Below are positions 1 through 7,559 of a stretch of DNA of 64,000 nucleotides, piece by piece. Numbering within the stretch: the stretch's first letter is position 1; each line of letters opens with the position of its first letter. The notes under the pieces were generated by a model. The model did no database searches. It worked only from the letters and a program-made list of their open reading frames with translations, and was not told the origin of the DNA. The translations under genes and the position numbers were made by a program. This DNA is from Uliginosibacterium sp. (GTDB lineage: Bacteria > Pseudomonadota > Gammaproteobacteria > Burkholderiales > Rhodocyclaceae). The stretch lies in NCBI GenBank assembly GCA_016718265.1, contig JADKDZ010000029.1:186001-250000 (forward strand), written 5' to 3'.

Positions 1-2
1 GC

Positions 3-332
3 TTCAACTGGCAGATCTGTGTGGCCTTGATCCCGGGTCTTGCTGCACGCGAGGTGGCGGTTTCCGGCCTGGCGGCGGTGTATGCCGTCAGCGCGGGTGA
101 GGCCGGCGTGGAGCACGCGCTGGCCACGGCACTGGGCAGTCAGTGGTCGCTGGCAACCGCTTTGTCCTTGCTGGCCTGGTACGTGTTCGCCCCGCAGTGC
201 CTCGCGACACTGGCGGTGATCCGCCGCGAGACGGGTTCGCTCAAGGCCACCCTGGGAGCTACGGCCTTGCTGACTGGCATGGCGTACGCTGTGGCGCTGA
301 TCGTGTATCGCCTCACCGGGCTGCTGACATGA
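3..332 (+). CDS. feoB: Ferrous iron transport protein B, C-terminal end (partial)
   Basis: The gene enters from the left edge; only the last 109 codons are present. The text FNWQICVALIPGLAAREVAV and the following hydrophobic segments match the C-terminal membrane domain of FeoB, the GTP-driven inner-membrane Fe(II) transporter. The conserved GLAAREV loop lies before the last transmembrane helices. Its stop codon overlaps the ATG of the next gene (ATGA at 329-332), so the two are translationally coupled. The GTPase domain lies outside the window and cannot be checked. Confidence 0.9.
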   Translation, partial: FNWQICVALIPGLAAREVAVSGLAAVYAVSAGEAGVEHALATALGSQWSLATALSLLAWYVFAPQCLATLAVIRRETGSLKATLGATALLTGMAYAVALIVYRLTGLLT

Positions 333-595
333 GCGCTTACCGCCTGTTTGAAGGTTTTGCCATCGCCGCCTTTCTGCTCTACAGCCTGCGTCAGATCCTG
401 CCACTGTTCCCGGCGCTGGCGAAGCGACTGATCGCGCTGGCGCGCCGGCTGGGCGTCTCGCCCACGCTCTTCCTGCCCGGCCGTTATACGGCCCCGCGTG
501 GCGAGGGCTGCACAAGCTGCGACAGCTGTTCCACCTGCGGTCCGGCCGCGGAGCAGGCGCCGCAGGTCATTACCTTGCACCGCAGCAAGCGATAA
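329..595 (+). CDS. Small Cys-rich membrane protein following feoB
   Basis: This 88-residue protein has an N-terminal hydrophobic helix (about residues 8-28), a basic middle part, and a cluster of cysteines near residues 61-70 (CTSCDSCSTC). It starts inside the feoB stop codon. Small membrane proteins with Cys clusters often follow feoB and are thought to help ferrous iron uptake, so a role with FeoB is inferred from position and the potential metal-binding cluster. It is not a recognisable FeoC winged-helix protein. Its exact function is unknown. Confidence 0.75.
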   Translation: MSAYRLFEGFAIAAFLLYSLRQILPLFPALAKRLIALARRLGVSPTLFLPGRYTAPRGEGCTSCDSCSTCGPAAEQAPQVITLHRSKR

Positions 596-751
596 GGCGC
601 GAAGCCGCATCCGGCAAGGCTTGCAGCGCCACAAACCGACACAAATCCCGGGCAGTTTTCTCGTACTAAAGGCTCAAGCTCGGCGTCATGACGACCGTTA
701 CAAAAGTTGTAGGTAACGATTGCCATCGGCCCCCTGAGCAGGAGTCACAAA

Positions 752-1273
752 ATGAGATTCTGGAACGGTGTCGTCATGTATGCCCCCCGTACGCCCGACT
801 ACTACGCGATTCCGGGGGCCAGCCACTGTGTCTTTCGCCTGATTCATAAACACGGTGACGTGCAGGCCTGGAATCTTTACTGGCTGACCAAGCCGGCGAT
901 CGACCTGATCCCCGCCCACCCCACCCAGTGGCACGAGTACTACCTTCCGTTCAGCGGTGATGAGACCCGGGCCTTCTATGAGGCACTGGATACGGCCGTG
1001 TTCAATCATCTGACCCTTGCCACGATCGTGGCGCAGCCGCCCAAGGAAGCCATCCGTCTGTTGCAGCAGGCGCATCTGGAGCGGACACGGTTTTACCAGC
1101 TGGCGGGCAAGGAAGCTTGGCGCGAGACCCTGTTGGGTCGCCTGTTTCTGGCCGAGCGGCTGGCCGAGCCACGCCGGCGGCAAGATTGCAACGCCGACGT
1201 TCTGGACTTCAGCCGCGCGCAGATCCGCCGTGATGCCGCGCGGGCAGACATGCGGACCAAGCGGCCCGCCTGA
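752..1273 (+). CDS. Hypothetical protein, 173 aa
   Basis: A complete reading frame with a ribosome binding site (AGCAGGAG) about 10 bases before the ATG. The protein is soluble, rich in aromatic residues in its first third, and ends in a basic Arg-rich tail. I do not recognise the family and see no catalytic motif. It stands alone between the feoB group and the minus-strand maf gene, with which it is convergent (8 bases between the two ends). Coding is supported by length, by the start context and by the lack of a better frame. Confidence 0.7.
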   Translation: MRFWNGVVMYAPRTPDYYAIPGASHCVFRLIHKHGDVQAWNLYWLTKPAIDLIPAHPTQWHEYYLPFSGDETRAFYEALDTAVFNHLTLATIVAQPPKEAIRLLQQAHLERTRFYQLAGKEAWRETLLGRLFLAERLAEPRRRQDCNADVLDFSRAQIRRDAARADMRTKRPA

Positions 1274-1280
1274 GCATCGC

Positions 1281-1901
1281 TCAGTTGTCGAGCAGCTTGA
1301 AGTGCCGCAGCAGTTCGGCCGTCTCGAAGAGCGGCAGACCCATGATGCCGGTGTATGAGCCTTTTATGTCGGCGATGAACGTCGCCGCAAAACCCTGAAT
1401 GCCGTAAGCGCCTGCCTTGTCCATCGGCTCGCCACCGGCCACATAGCGTTTGATTTCCGTGTGGCTCAGCGCGCGAAAATGCACCACGCTCTGGTTCAGA
1501 CGGTGTTCCACACGGTCCTGATGCGCGAGTGCCACCGCGGTCAGCACCTGATGGTCCCGGCCAGACAGGCGGCTGAGGATGTCTTCCGCGTGGGCCGGGC
1601 TCTCCGGCTTGCCGATGATCGTGCCATCGAGTTCCAGTGTGGTGTCGGCCGAGAGCACAGGCTGGCGCTGCAAGCGCCGAGCCGCCACCCGTTCGACGCC
1701 CCCTTGGGCTTTGGCGCGTGCGACGCGCACGACATAGGCTTCCACGGCCTCACCGGGCAGAACGTCTTCGCAGACGTCCTCATCCTCGCGGGGCGGGGCG
1801 CGAAACAGCAGGGTGTCGAAGGGCACGCCGATCTGGTGGAGCAACTCGCGCCGGCGCGGGCTGCGCGAGGCAAGGTAAATGCGATGAGAGCTGTAGTGCA
1901 T
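1281..1901 (-). CDS. maf: Maf-family nucleotide pyrophosphatase (dTTP/UTP type)
   Basis: A 206-residue protein with the Maf signature ASRSPRR at residues 11-17 and the ADTTLELDG...GKPES segment that builds the active site. The later motif MDKAGAYGIQG is typical of the YhdE-type subgroup, which hydrolyses dTTP, UTP and modified pyrimidine nucleotides, rather than the YceF m7GTP subgroup. It acts in the cytoplasm in nucleotide-pool cleaning. It is the last gene of the run nadD-rsfS-rlmH-maf, six bases after rlmH. Confidence 0.92.
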   Translation of the reverse strand: MHYSSHRIYLASRSPRRRELLHQIGVPFDTLLFRAPPREDEDVCEDVLPGEAVEAYVVRVARAKAQGGVERVAARRLQRQPVLSADTTLELDGTIIGKPESPAHAEDILSRLSGRDHQVLTAVALAHQDRVEHRLNQSVVHFRALSHTEIKRYVAGGEPMDKAGAYGIQGFAATFIADIKGSYTGIMGLPLFETAELLRHFKLLDN

Positions 1902-1907
1902 GGCCGG

Positions 1908-2378
1908 CTACTCGCGATGATAAGGGTGATTGTTCAACAAGCTCCAGGCGCGGTAAAGCGCCTCGGCCAGTAGCGGGCGCACCATGGCATGCGGCAGGGT
2001 CAGGCTGGAGAGGCGGAGCTTTTCCTGGGCTTCGTCCTTGAACCCAGGGTCCAGGCCATCCGGTCCACCGATCACGAAAGCGACGTCGTCGCCCTCTGTC
2101 ATCCAGCGTGCCAGGCGCTGGGAGAGCTGACGGGTCGAGATATCGTCCCCCCGCTCGTCCAGCACCACCAGCCTGCGCCGCGCGGGCAGCGCACTGCGCA
2201 ATCGCTCGGCTTCCGCCGCCATCATCGCTGCCGGCGTTTTACCGGTGGTGCGCGGCTCGGCCTTCACTTCGAGCAGCTCCAGCGGGCAATCCCGCGGCAG
2301 GCGCTTGGCGAACTCGCGAAACCCCTCCTCCACCCAGCCCGGCATGCGTGTGCCGACGGCCGCGACGATCAATCTCAT
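1908..2378 (-). CDS. rlmH: 23S rRNA (pseudouridine-1915 N3)-methyltransferase
   Basis: The 156-residue product starts MRLIVAAVGTRMPGW and ends with the conserved HPYH motif; FVIGGPDGLDP in between forms the SAM-binding knot of the SPOUT family. RlmH methylates pseudouridine 1915 in helix 69 of 23S rRNA on the assembled ribosome. The frame is open further upstream, but the ATG at 2378 gives the family length and overlaps the rsfS stop by four bases, so I chose it. Confidence 0.95.
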   Translation of the reverse strand: MRLIVAAVGTRMPGWVEEGFREFAKRLPRDCPLELLEVKAEPRTTGKTPAAMMAAEAERLRSALPARRRLVVLDERGDDISTRQLSQRLARWMTEGDDVAFVIGGPDGLDPGFKDEAQEKLRLSSLTLPHAMVRPLLAEALYRAWSLLNNHPYHRE

Positions 2379-2752
2379 TCGGTTGCGGCCGCCTCTTCGC
2401 TTTCCGCCAGCAGCTTGCGCTTGCGCGCCGGGGTCGTGGCCCAGAGCTCTTCCAGGTTGTAGTAGCTGCGCACAGCAGGCTGCATGAGGTGCACGACGAC
2501 CGCGCCGAGGTCGACCAGCACCCACTCGCCGCTCTCTTCACCTTCCACGCCGATGACTTCACCACCGGCTTCTTTTACCTTGACCTGGACGTTGTTCGCC
2601 AGCGCACGGGTCTGGCGGTTCGAGGTACCGCTGGCGATGACCACGCGGTCAAACATCGAGGTGAGCTTGGTGGTGTTGATGACTTCGATATCAACGGCCT
2701 TGACGTCTTCCAGGGCGTCGACGACGACTTTCTGTAGCTTGCGAATATCCAT
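2375..2752 (-). CDS. rsfS: Ribosomal silencing factor RsfS
   Basis: A 125-residue protein of the Iojap/RsfS family. The core reads VVIASGTSNRQTRALANNV, then GEWVLVDLGAVVVHLM and a YYNLEELW motif, in the usual order. RsfS binds ribosomal protein uL14 on the 50S subunit and blocks subunit joining in stationary phase. It lies between nadD (15 bases upstream) and rlmH (four-base overlap), the standard proteobacterial order. The last 20 residues are basic then acidic and less conserved. Confidence 0.95.
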   Translation of the reverse strand: MDIRKLQKVVVDALEDVKAVDIEVINTTKLTSMFDRVVIASGTSNRQTRALANNVQVKVKEAGGEVIGVEGEESGEWVLVDLGAVVVHLMQPAVRSYYNLEELWATTPARKRKLLAESEEAAATE

Positions 2753-2767
2753 AGGTAGCGGGAAAGA

Positions 2768-3421
2768 TCAGTTTTCGTAAAGGTGATGGTGATGAATATA
2801 GTCAAGGACTGCGTCGGGGAGCAAAAAACGTGGGCTTTCACCGCGTGCCAGCAGTGCGCGGATGGCCGTCGCAGAGATGGCCAGCGGGGTCATGGCAAAG
2901 CTGGTAATCGCCCCGCCAGCGCCCTGCCCCGGCAGCGCAGACAATGCGCAGGCACGGCGTTCGAACTCGCCGCGCAAGGCCTCGTCCAGCTGCGCCGCAT
3001 TCAGCGTATAGCCCGGCCGGGTTGCGACGGCAACATGGGCAAGCGCGAAAATTTCCCGCCAGCGATGCCAGGACGGCAGCCCCAGAAAGGCATCCACGCC
3101 CAGCACCAGCACCAGCGGGCAATCCTCGTCCAGCTCGCCACGCAGGCGTTCCAGTGTGGGCACGGTGTAACTCGGCAGCTCGGCGCGCACTTCGTGATCG
3201 TCGAGCGCGAACTGTGGCAAATCTGCCAGGGCCAGCCGGGCCATTGCCAGCCGATCTTCGGCACTGCTGCACGGCTGCGCGCGATGCGGCGGCCGGCCCG
3301 CCGGGATGATCCGTACCTGACTCAGCCGGAGTGCCTGGCGCGCCTCTTCCGCGAGGCGCAGATGGCCGAAATGGATCGGGTCAAAGGTGCCGCCCATGAC
3401 CCCCAGTGCCTTAGCGTGCAT
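2768..3421 (-). CDS. nadD: Nicotinate-nucleotide adenylyltransferase
   Basis: A 217-residue protein with the nucleotidyltransferase motif GGTFDPIHFGHL at residues 10-21 (HxGH site) and the C-terminal ISATAIR motif. NadD adenylates nicotinate mononucleotide to deamido-NAD in NAD synthesis. The ATG at 3421 puts the motif at the usual distance from the N-terminus, although the frame is open for 55 codons upstream. The start overlaps the end of the preceding membrane gene by 11 bases. An HHHH run near the C-terminus precedes LYEN. Confidence 0.94.
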   Translation of the reverse strand: MHAKALGVMGGTFDPIHFGHLRLAEEARQALRLSQVRIIPAGRPPHRAQPCSSAEDRLAMARLALADLPQFALDDHEVRAELPSYTVPTLERLRGELDEDCPLVLVLGVDAFLGLPSWHRWREIFALAHVAVATRPGYTLNAAQLDEALRGEFERRACALSALPGQGAGGAITSFAMTPLAISATAIRALLARGESPRFLLPDAVLDYIHHHHLYEN

Positions 3422-4190
3422 GGGTCCACGGGTGCGGCCAGGGGCCAAAAACCTCGCAGGCGCTGACATAGAACGCGGCATAAAACACCGCCACGCCGAC
3501 CACCACCGCGACGGCAAACAGCGGCAGGGCCACCATCTGCGGCAGGGCCCCCAGTGCCGTGAGCAAGAGGCTCGGCAACAGGCCACCGAGAAGCGCCAGC
3601 GCGAGCACGAAGACGATCATCGCGCCGAGATTGCGCCAGCACGCGATGAAGCTGAAAAACAGCGCCTTGATCACCGGGGCGCCGCGCAAGGCGATGCAGG
3701 GTGTTGCAAACCAGGTCGCCATTTCGAGGGGCAAGCGCAAGGCCACGAACCAGGCAACCAGGCGCATCGCCGCTTGCTGGAGCGCCTCGGGCGGGAGCTG
3801 CTTTGAAATGGCAGCGGCCTTGAGGGCCTCAACATCAATACCGCTGATCATGAAAGCCAGGAGCAGGATCAGCGTGGAGCCGAGCAAACGGATGCCGCCC
3901 AGCGCGAACAGCGGCCGCAGGTTCATGCGAAAACCCGAGAACAGCAGGGCGGGATGCACGAACTCTCGCTCGCTGGCGGCACGGCAGCTCAGGAACATGC
4001 CGACCTCGAATACCGGCAAGAGCAACAACAGCGCCACCTGACCCAGCACCGGCGTCGTGCCCAGCAGCAGCGCCAGCATGGCGATGGTCGAAGCCGCCGA
4101 CAGCAACGGCATCGGCGAGCGGCGCACCAGCACCATGCCCGCCAGCAACCAACTCAAGCCCCTTGCGGGCGTCAGCTTGCGCGCTTGCAT
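3411..4190 (-). CDS. Multi-pass membrane protein, BPSS1780-like, second of a pair
   Basis: A 259-residue hydrophobic protein with about six predicted membrane helices and a basic N-terminus (MQARKLTPARGLSW). I chose the ATG at 4190; the frame is open to 4259 but that would overlap the upstream gene. It resembles its neighbour in layout (W-rich N-terminus, paired helices, similar length), so the two are probably paralogues of the family annotated in betaproteobacteria as BPSS1780-type membrane proteins. No function is established. It is seven bases behind its partner and overlaps nadD. Confidence 0.72.
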   Translation of the reverse strand: MQARKLTPARGLSWLLAGMVLVRRSPMPLLSAASTIAMLALLLGTTPVLGQVALLLLLPVFEVGMFLSCRAASEREFVHPALLFSGFRMNLRPLFALGGIRLLGSTLILLLAFMISGIDVEALKAAAISKQLPPEALQQAAMRLVAWFVALRLPLEMATWFATPCIALRGAPVIKALFFSFIACWRNLGAMIVFVLALALLGGLLPSLLLTALGALPQMVALPLFAVAVVVGVAVFYAAFYVSACEVFGPWPHPWTHAR

Positions 4191-4197
4191 CGTCCTG

Positions 4198-5013
4198 TCA
4201 GCTCGTCTGGGTGCGCGGCGCAGGCTCAGCCACGATAAACACATCCTGATAAGCCGCATGCAGCGATCCGACGACGACCGGGATGTAGACCAGCACGCCC
4301 AGGCCCAGCGGGATCAGCGCCACCACGAACAGCACATACAGACACACCGCAAGCAGCACGATGGCGCCCAGGCTGCCCAGGCTGGCCTTGAGCGAGTAGC
4401 GCATGGCGTCCAGCGGCGGGTAGTTGTCGAGCATTACGAGCGCAGGTGCGAACAGCATGGCCAGCAGCAGCATGCCCCACAGCAGCAGGAACAACACCCA
4501 CAGTACCCCCAGGCCGGCGAGGAAGCTGATCGCCCCTGCGGCGAGCTGGTTCACCGTCGTCCCCAACGAAAAGCCCAGCAAGCCGATCAGCAGGCCACCG
4601 CCCAGCGCCAGCATCGTCAGGAGATGCATCAGGATCAGCGGCAGTGCGTAAAACACCCCGATCAGGGTCAGATTGCTCGGGTGCCGACGAAAGCCTTCGA
4701 AGAGCTGGCTGAACCGCAGGCGGTGGTCCAGCACCTGCTGGCGTGCCGCGTACAGCATGCCGGCCAGCAGCAAGGTCATCAGCAAGGGCGGCAGCAGGGG
4801 CCCGATCAAGGGCAGGGTTACCGCCAGCGTCGACAAGGCGAGCAGCAGAAACGCGGCCAGTGCCATCAGCACCCACTCGATGGGGCGCTCGACAAACAGG
4901 CGCCATCCTTCGCCCAGCCAGCGGAAAACCCGCTGCGGAGCAATTTGGCGCGTGACAGGCGGCCGATGCTTGCCAGGCGTGCGGCCAGACTCGGGCGGGA
5001 GTTGAGATTGCAT
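4198..5013 (-). CDS. Multi-pass membrane protein, BPSS1780-like, first of a pair
   Basis: A 271-residue protein that starts MQSQLPPESGRTPGKH and carries about six hydrophobic helices. The cytoplasmic N-terminal stretch QRVFRWLGEGWRLF is typical of the BPSS1780-like family. The ATG at 5013 was preferred over an upstream GTG-type extension because residues before it are not membrane-like. It probably heads the minus-strand operon that continues through nadD to maf. The role is unknown; the pairing with a paralogue suggests a hetero-oligomeric membrane complex, which is inference. Confidence 0.72.
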   Translation of the reverse strand: MQSQLPPESGRTPGKHRPPVTRQIAPQRVFRWLGEGWRLFVERPIEWVLMALAAFLLLALSTLAVTLPLIGPLLPPLLMTLLLAGMLYAARQQVLDHRLRFSQLFEGFRRHPSNLTLIGVFYALPLILMHLLTMLALGGGLLIGLLGFSLGTTVNQLAAGAISFLAGLGVLWVLFLLLWGMLLLAMLFAPALVMLDNYPPLDAMRYSLKASLGSLGAIVLLAVCLYVLFVVALIPLGLGVLVYIPVVVGSLHAAYQDVFIVAEPAPRTQTS

Positions 5014-5189
5014 GATGACGATGGGAGTAAACGGCGGCGGGAAGGCGCTTCTTTCCGGTCGAAGGCTAACACAGAATTGCCCGCCGCTCCCGGCTGCATC
5101 CGGCCTCACGCCTGCGATCCTGGCAATCGAAACACCTTGGCTCTGTTAACATACGCCACCCCGACTTGTCGTCTCTCGCCCGAAATCCC

Positions 5190-6800
5190 ATGCTGCGCCT
5201 CACCGAAATCAAGCTTCCCATCGACCATCCCGAGGCTGCGCTGCAGGAGGCGATCCTGGCGCGGCTGGGTGTGGGGGCGGATGAACTGCTGAGCTTCACG
5301 GTGTATAAGCGCAGCCCGGATGCGCGCAAGAAATCCGCGATCCTGCTGATCTACTCGGTGGACGTGGCCTTGCGTGACGAGGCCGCCGTGCTGCAGCGCT
5401 TTGCGGGCAAGCCCCATATCGGGCCGACGCCGGACATGGGCTACAAGTTTGTGGCCCAGGCGCCGGCGAATCTGGCCGAGCGGCCGATCATCATCGGCTT
5501 TGGCCCCTGCGGCATCCTCGCCGCGCTGGTGCTGGCGCAGATGGGCTTCAAGCCGATCGTGCTGGAGCGCGGCAAGGCCGTGCGCGAGCGCACCCAGGAT
5601 ACCTGGGGCCTGTGGCGCAAAAACACGCTTAACCCCGAATCCAACGTGCAGTTTGGCGAAGGCGGCGCTGGCACCTTCTCGGACGGCAAGCTCTACAGCC
5701 AGGTCAAAGACCCGCGTTTTCTGGGTCGCAAGGTGCTCACCGAGTTCGTCAAAGCGGGCGCGCCGGAAGAGATCCTGTGGATCAACCGCCCGCACATCGG
5801 TACCTTCCGCCTCGTCGGCATGGTCGAGAAGATGCGCGCCGAGATCATCGCGCTGGGTGGCGAGATCCGTTTCCAGAGCAAGGTCGATGAGCTTGTCATC
5901 GAGGATGGCCAGATCCGGGGTGTGCGCGTGAATGGCGAATTCCTCGCCAGCCGCCACGTTGTGCTGGCTGTCGGCCACAGCGCCCGCGACACCTTCGAGA
6001 TGGTGCATGCCAGCGGCGTGTATATCGAGGCCAAGCCCTTCTCGATAGGTTTCCGCATCGAGCACCCGCAGAGCCTGATCGACGAGTGCCGCTATGGCCG
6101 CTTCGCCGGCCACCCGATTCTGGGTGCGGCGGATTACAAGCTGGTGCACCACTGCGGCAACGGCCGCTCGGTGTATAGCTTCTGCATGTGCCCCGGTGGC
6201 ACGGTGGTCGCGGCCACCTCCGAAGAAGGCCGCGTCGTCACCAATGGCATGAGCCAGTATTCACGCAACGAACGCAACGCCAACGCCGCGCTGGTGGTGG
6301 GCATTGCACCCGAAGACTACCCCGGCTACCCGGCCAATCCGCTCGCCGGCATGGAATTCCAGCGGCATTGGGAGTCGCGCGCTTTCGAGCTGGGGGGCCG
6401 CAACTACAACGCCCCGGCCCAGCTCGTCGGCGACTTCCTCGCCGGGCGGCCATCGACGAAGCTCGGCGAAGTCGAGCCTTCCTACAAGCCAGGGGTGACG
6501 CTCACCGACCTTGCCACCGCCCTGCCGGACTACGCCATTACCGCGCTGCGCGAAGCCATCCCGGCGCTGGCCCGCCAGATCCGCGGCTACGATCTGCATG
6601 ATGCCGTACTGACCGGCGTCGAGACCCGCACCTCCTCGCCGATCCGCATCAAGCGCGATCCGGCAAGCTACCAGAGCCTCAACACCCGCGGCCTCTACCC
6701 CGCCGGCGAAGGCGCGAGCTACGCCGGTGGCATTCTCTCCGCGGCCATCGACGGCATTGAAGTCGCCGAGGCCGTCGCCCGGAGCATGGTGGCGGGCTGA
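5190..6800 (+). CDS. FAD-dependent dehydrogenase, COG2509-like
   Basis: A 536-residue protein. Residues 1-90 form a basic alpha/beta domain (LRLTEIKLPIDHPEAALQEA). The FAD-binding motif IIGFGPCGILAAL follows near residue 102, then FGEGGAGTFSDGKLY, and a GLYPAGEGASYAGG motif near the C-terminus closes the FAD site. This architecture is that of the widely distributed but poorly characterised COG2509 dehydrogenases. Substrate unknown. The ATG at 5190 is chosen by homology at the N-terminus; no strong ribosome site precedes it. It is a single-gene unit, divergent from the minus-strand operon. Confidence 0.88.
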   Translation: MLRLTEIKLPIDHPEAALQEAILARLGVGADELLSFTVYKRSPDARKKSAILLIYSVDVALRDEAAVLQRFAGKPHIGPTPDMGYKFVAQAPANLAERPIIIGFGPCGILAALVLAQMGFKPIVLERGKAVRERTQDTWGLWRKNTLNPESNVQFGEGGAGTFSDGKLYSQVKDPRFLGRKVLTEFVKAGAPEEILWINRPHIGTFRLVGMVEKMRAEIIALGGEIRFQSKVDELVIEDGQIRGVRVNGEFLASRHVVLAVGHSARDTFEMVHASGVYIEAKPFSIGFRIEHPQSLIDECRYGRFAGHPILGAADYKLVHHCGNGRSVYSFCMCPGGTVVAATSEEGRVVTNGMSQYSRNERNANAALVVGIAPEDYPGYPANPLAGMEFQRHWESRAFELGGRNYNAPAQLVGDFLAGRPSTKLGEVEPSYKPGVTLTDLATALPDYAITALREAIPALARQIRGYDLHDAVLTGVETRTSSPIRIKRDPASYQSLNTRGLYPAGEGASYAGGILSAAIDGIEVAEAVARSMVAG

Positions 6801-6860
6801 GCTCGCGCGCTCAGAGGATATTTACGATTCAATTAAGTCATGCGGAACTTGGCCTTGGCG

Positions 6861-6950
6861 CCCGTTCATGCTTCGACGTGCTCAGCACGAACGGGGTTTG
6901 AGCACGGGGGAGTCCTTAACGCCGTTCGCCCTGAGCCTGTCGAAGGGTGA
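6861..6950. repeat. Palindromic intergenic repeat (REP-like pair)
   Basis: Two half-elements face each other after the FAD dehydrogenase. The left half folds through CCCGTTC at 6861-6867 and GAACGGG at 6889-6895. The right half contains CCGTTCGCCCTGAGCCTGTC (from 6922), a sequence that recurs between genes in many proteobacterial genomes. The position, between a plus-strand end and a minus-strand gene end, is typical of such elements. Confidence 0.75.
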
Positions 6951-6982
6951 ATAGATGACAAGAAGCGGACTTAGACAGCTTC

Positions 6983-7528
6983 TCAGGGCCGGCTGGTGTC
7001 GGTCAGCCAGGCGTCGGCGCGTTTGCGCGCTTCCTCGTTGGCGTTGGCTGCTTTGGCGGGAATCTCGATCGGCGGCACGCGGGCCATCAGGTTATGCACG
7101 CGCAGACGTTCGCCCGCCACCCGGTACTGCGGTACGTTTTTCTTCTTCATCCAGTCCGGATGCTCTTCCACGATCTGCTCGCGGAAGATCACCGCAAAGG
7201 GCTTGCCGTTCGCCAGCCGCCACTCGATGGCAAAGTCATCCTTGTCGCCCAGACGCTGGCCCAGCTGGATCGGCTCTTCCCCTCGCTTGGTTGCTCCTGT
7301 CTTGAGAAGGTTGACGGACAAGGTCACCGCGCTCCAGCCGATTTCCGCCTGCCACTCGCCCACCGGCTTGCAGCGCAGGTATTCGGCATTGTCATCGGCA
7401 TCGGGTGGGGGGGCGCAGTCTTTCGTGGAGCGGGTGTAGGCGCTGGTGATCGTGGCCGGCGCCGCCTGCGCAGAGGCGGCGACGAGGGCGACGAGCAGCA
7501 GACCGATGCGGCAAGGTGGCAGCTTCAT
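6983..7528 (-). CDS. Exported hypothetical protein, 181 aa
   Basis: Residues 1-22 form a signal peptide (basic MKLPPCR start, hydrophobic core, cleavage after AQA). The mature part has an early Cys pair (CAPP...LRCKP), mixed alpha/beta composition and a charged C-terminal helix. I do not recognise the family. It is probably periplasmic. It lies 31 bases behind the VanY-Nudix-ThiE fusion gene on the same strand and may be cotranscribed with it. Confidence 0.72.
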   Translation of the reverse strand: MKLPPCRIGLLLVALVAASAQAAPATITSAYTRSTKDCAPPPDADDNAEYLRCKPVGEWQAEIGWSAVTLSVNLLKTGATKRGEEPIQLGQRLGDKDDFAIEWRLANGKPFAVIFREQIVEEHPDWMKKKNVPQYRVAGERLRVHNLMARVPPIEIPAKAANANEEARKRADAWLTDTSRP

Positions 7529-7559
7529 GGGGTGGGTTCTCTCTCTGTGGGATGGATGC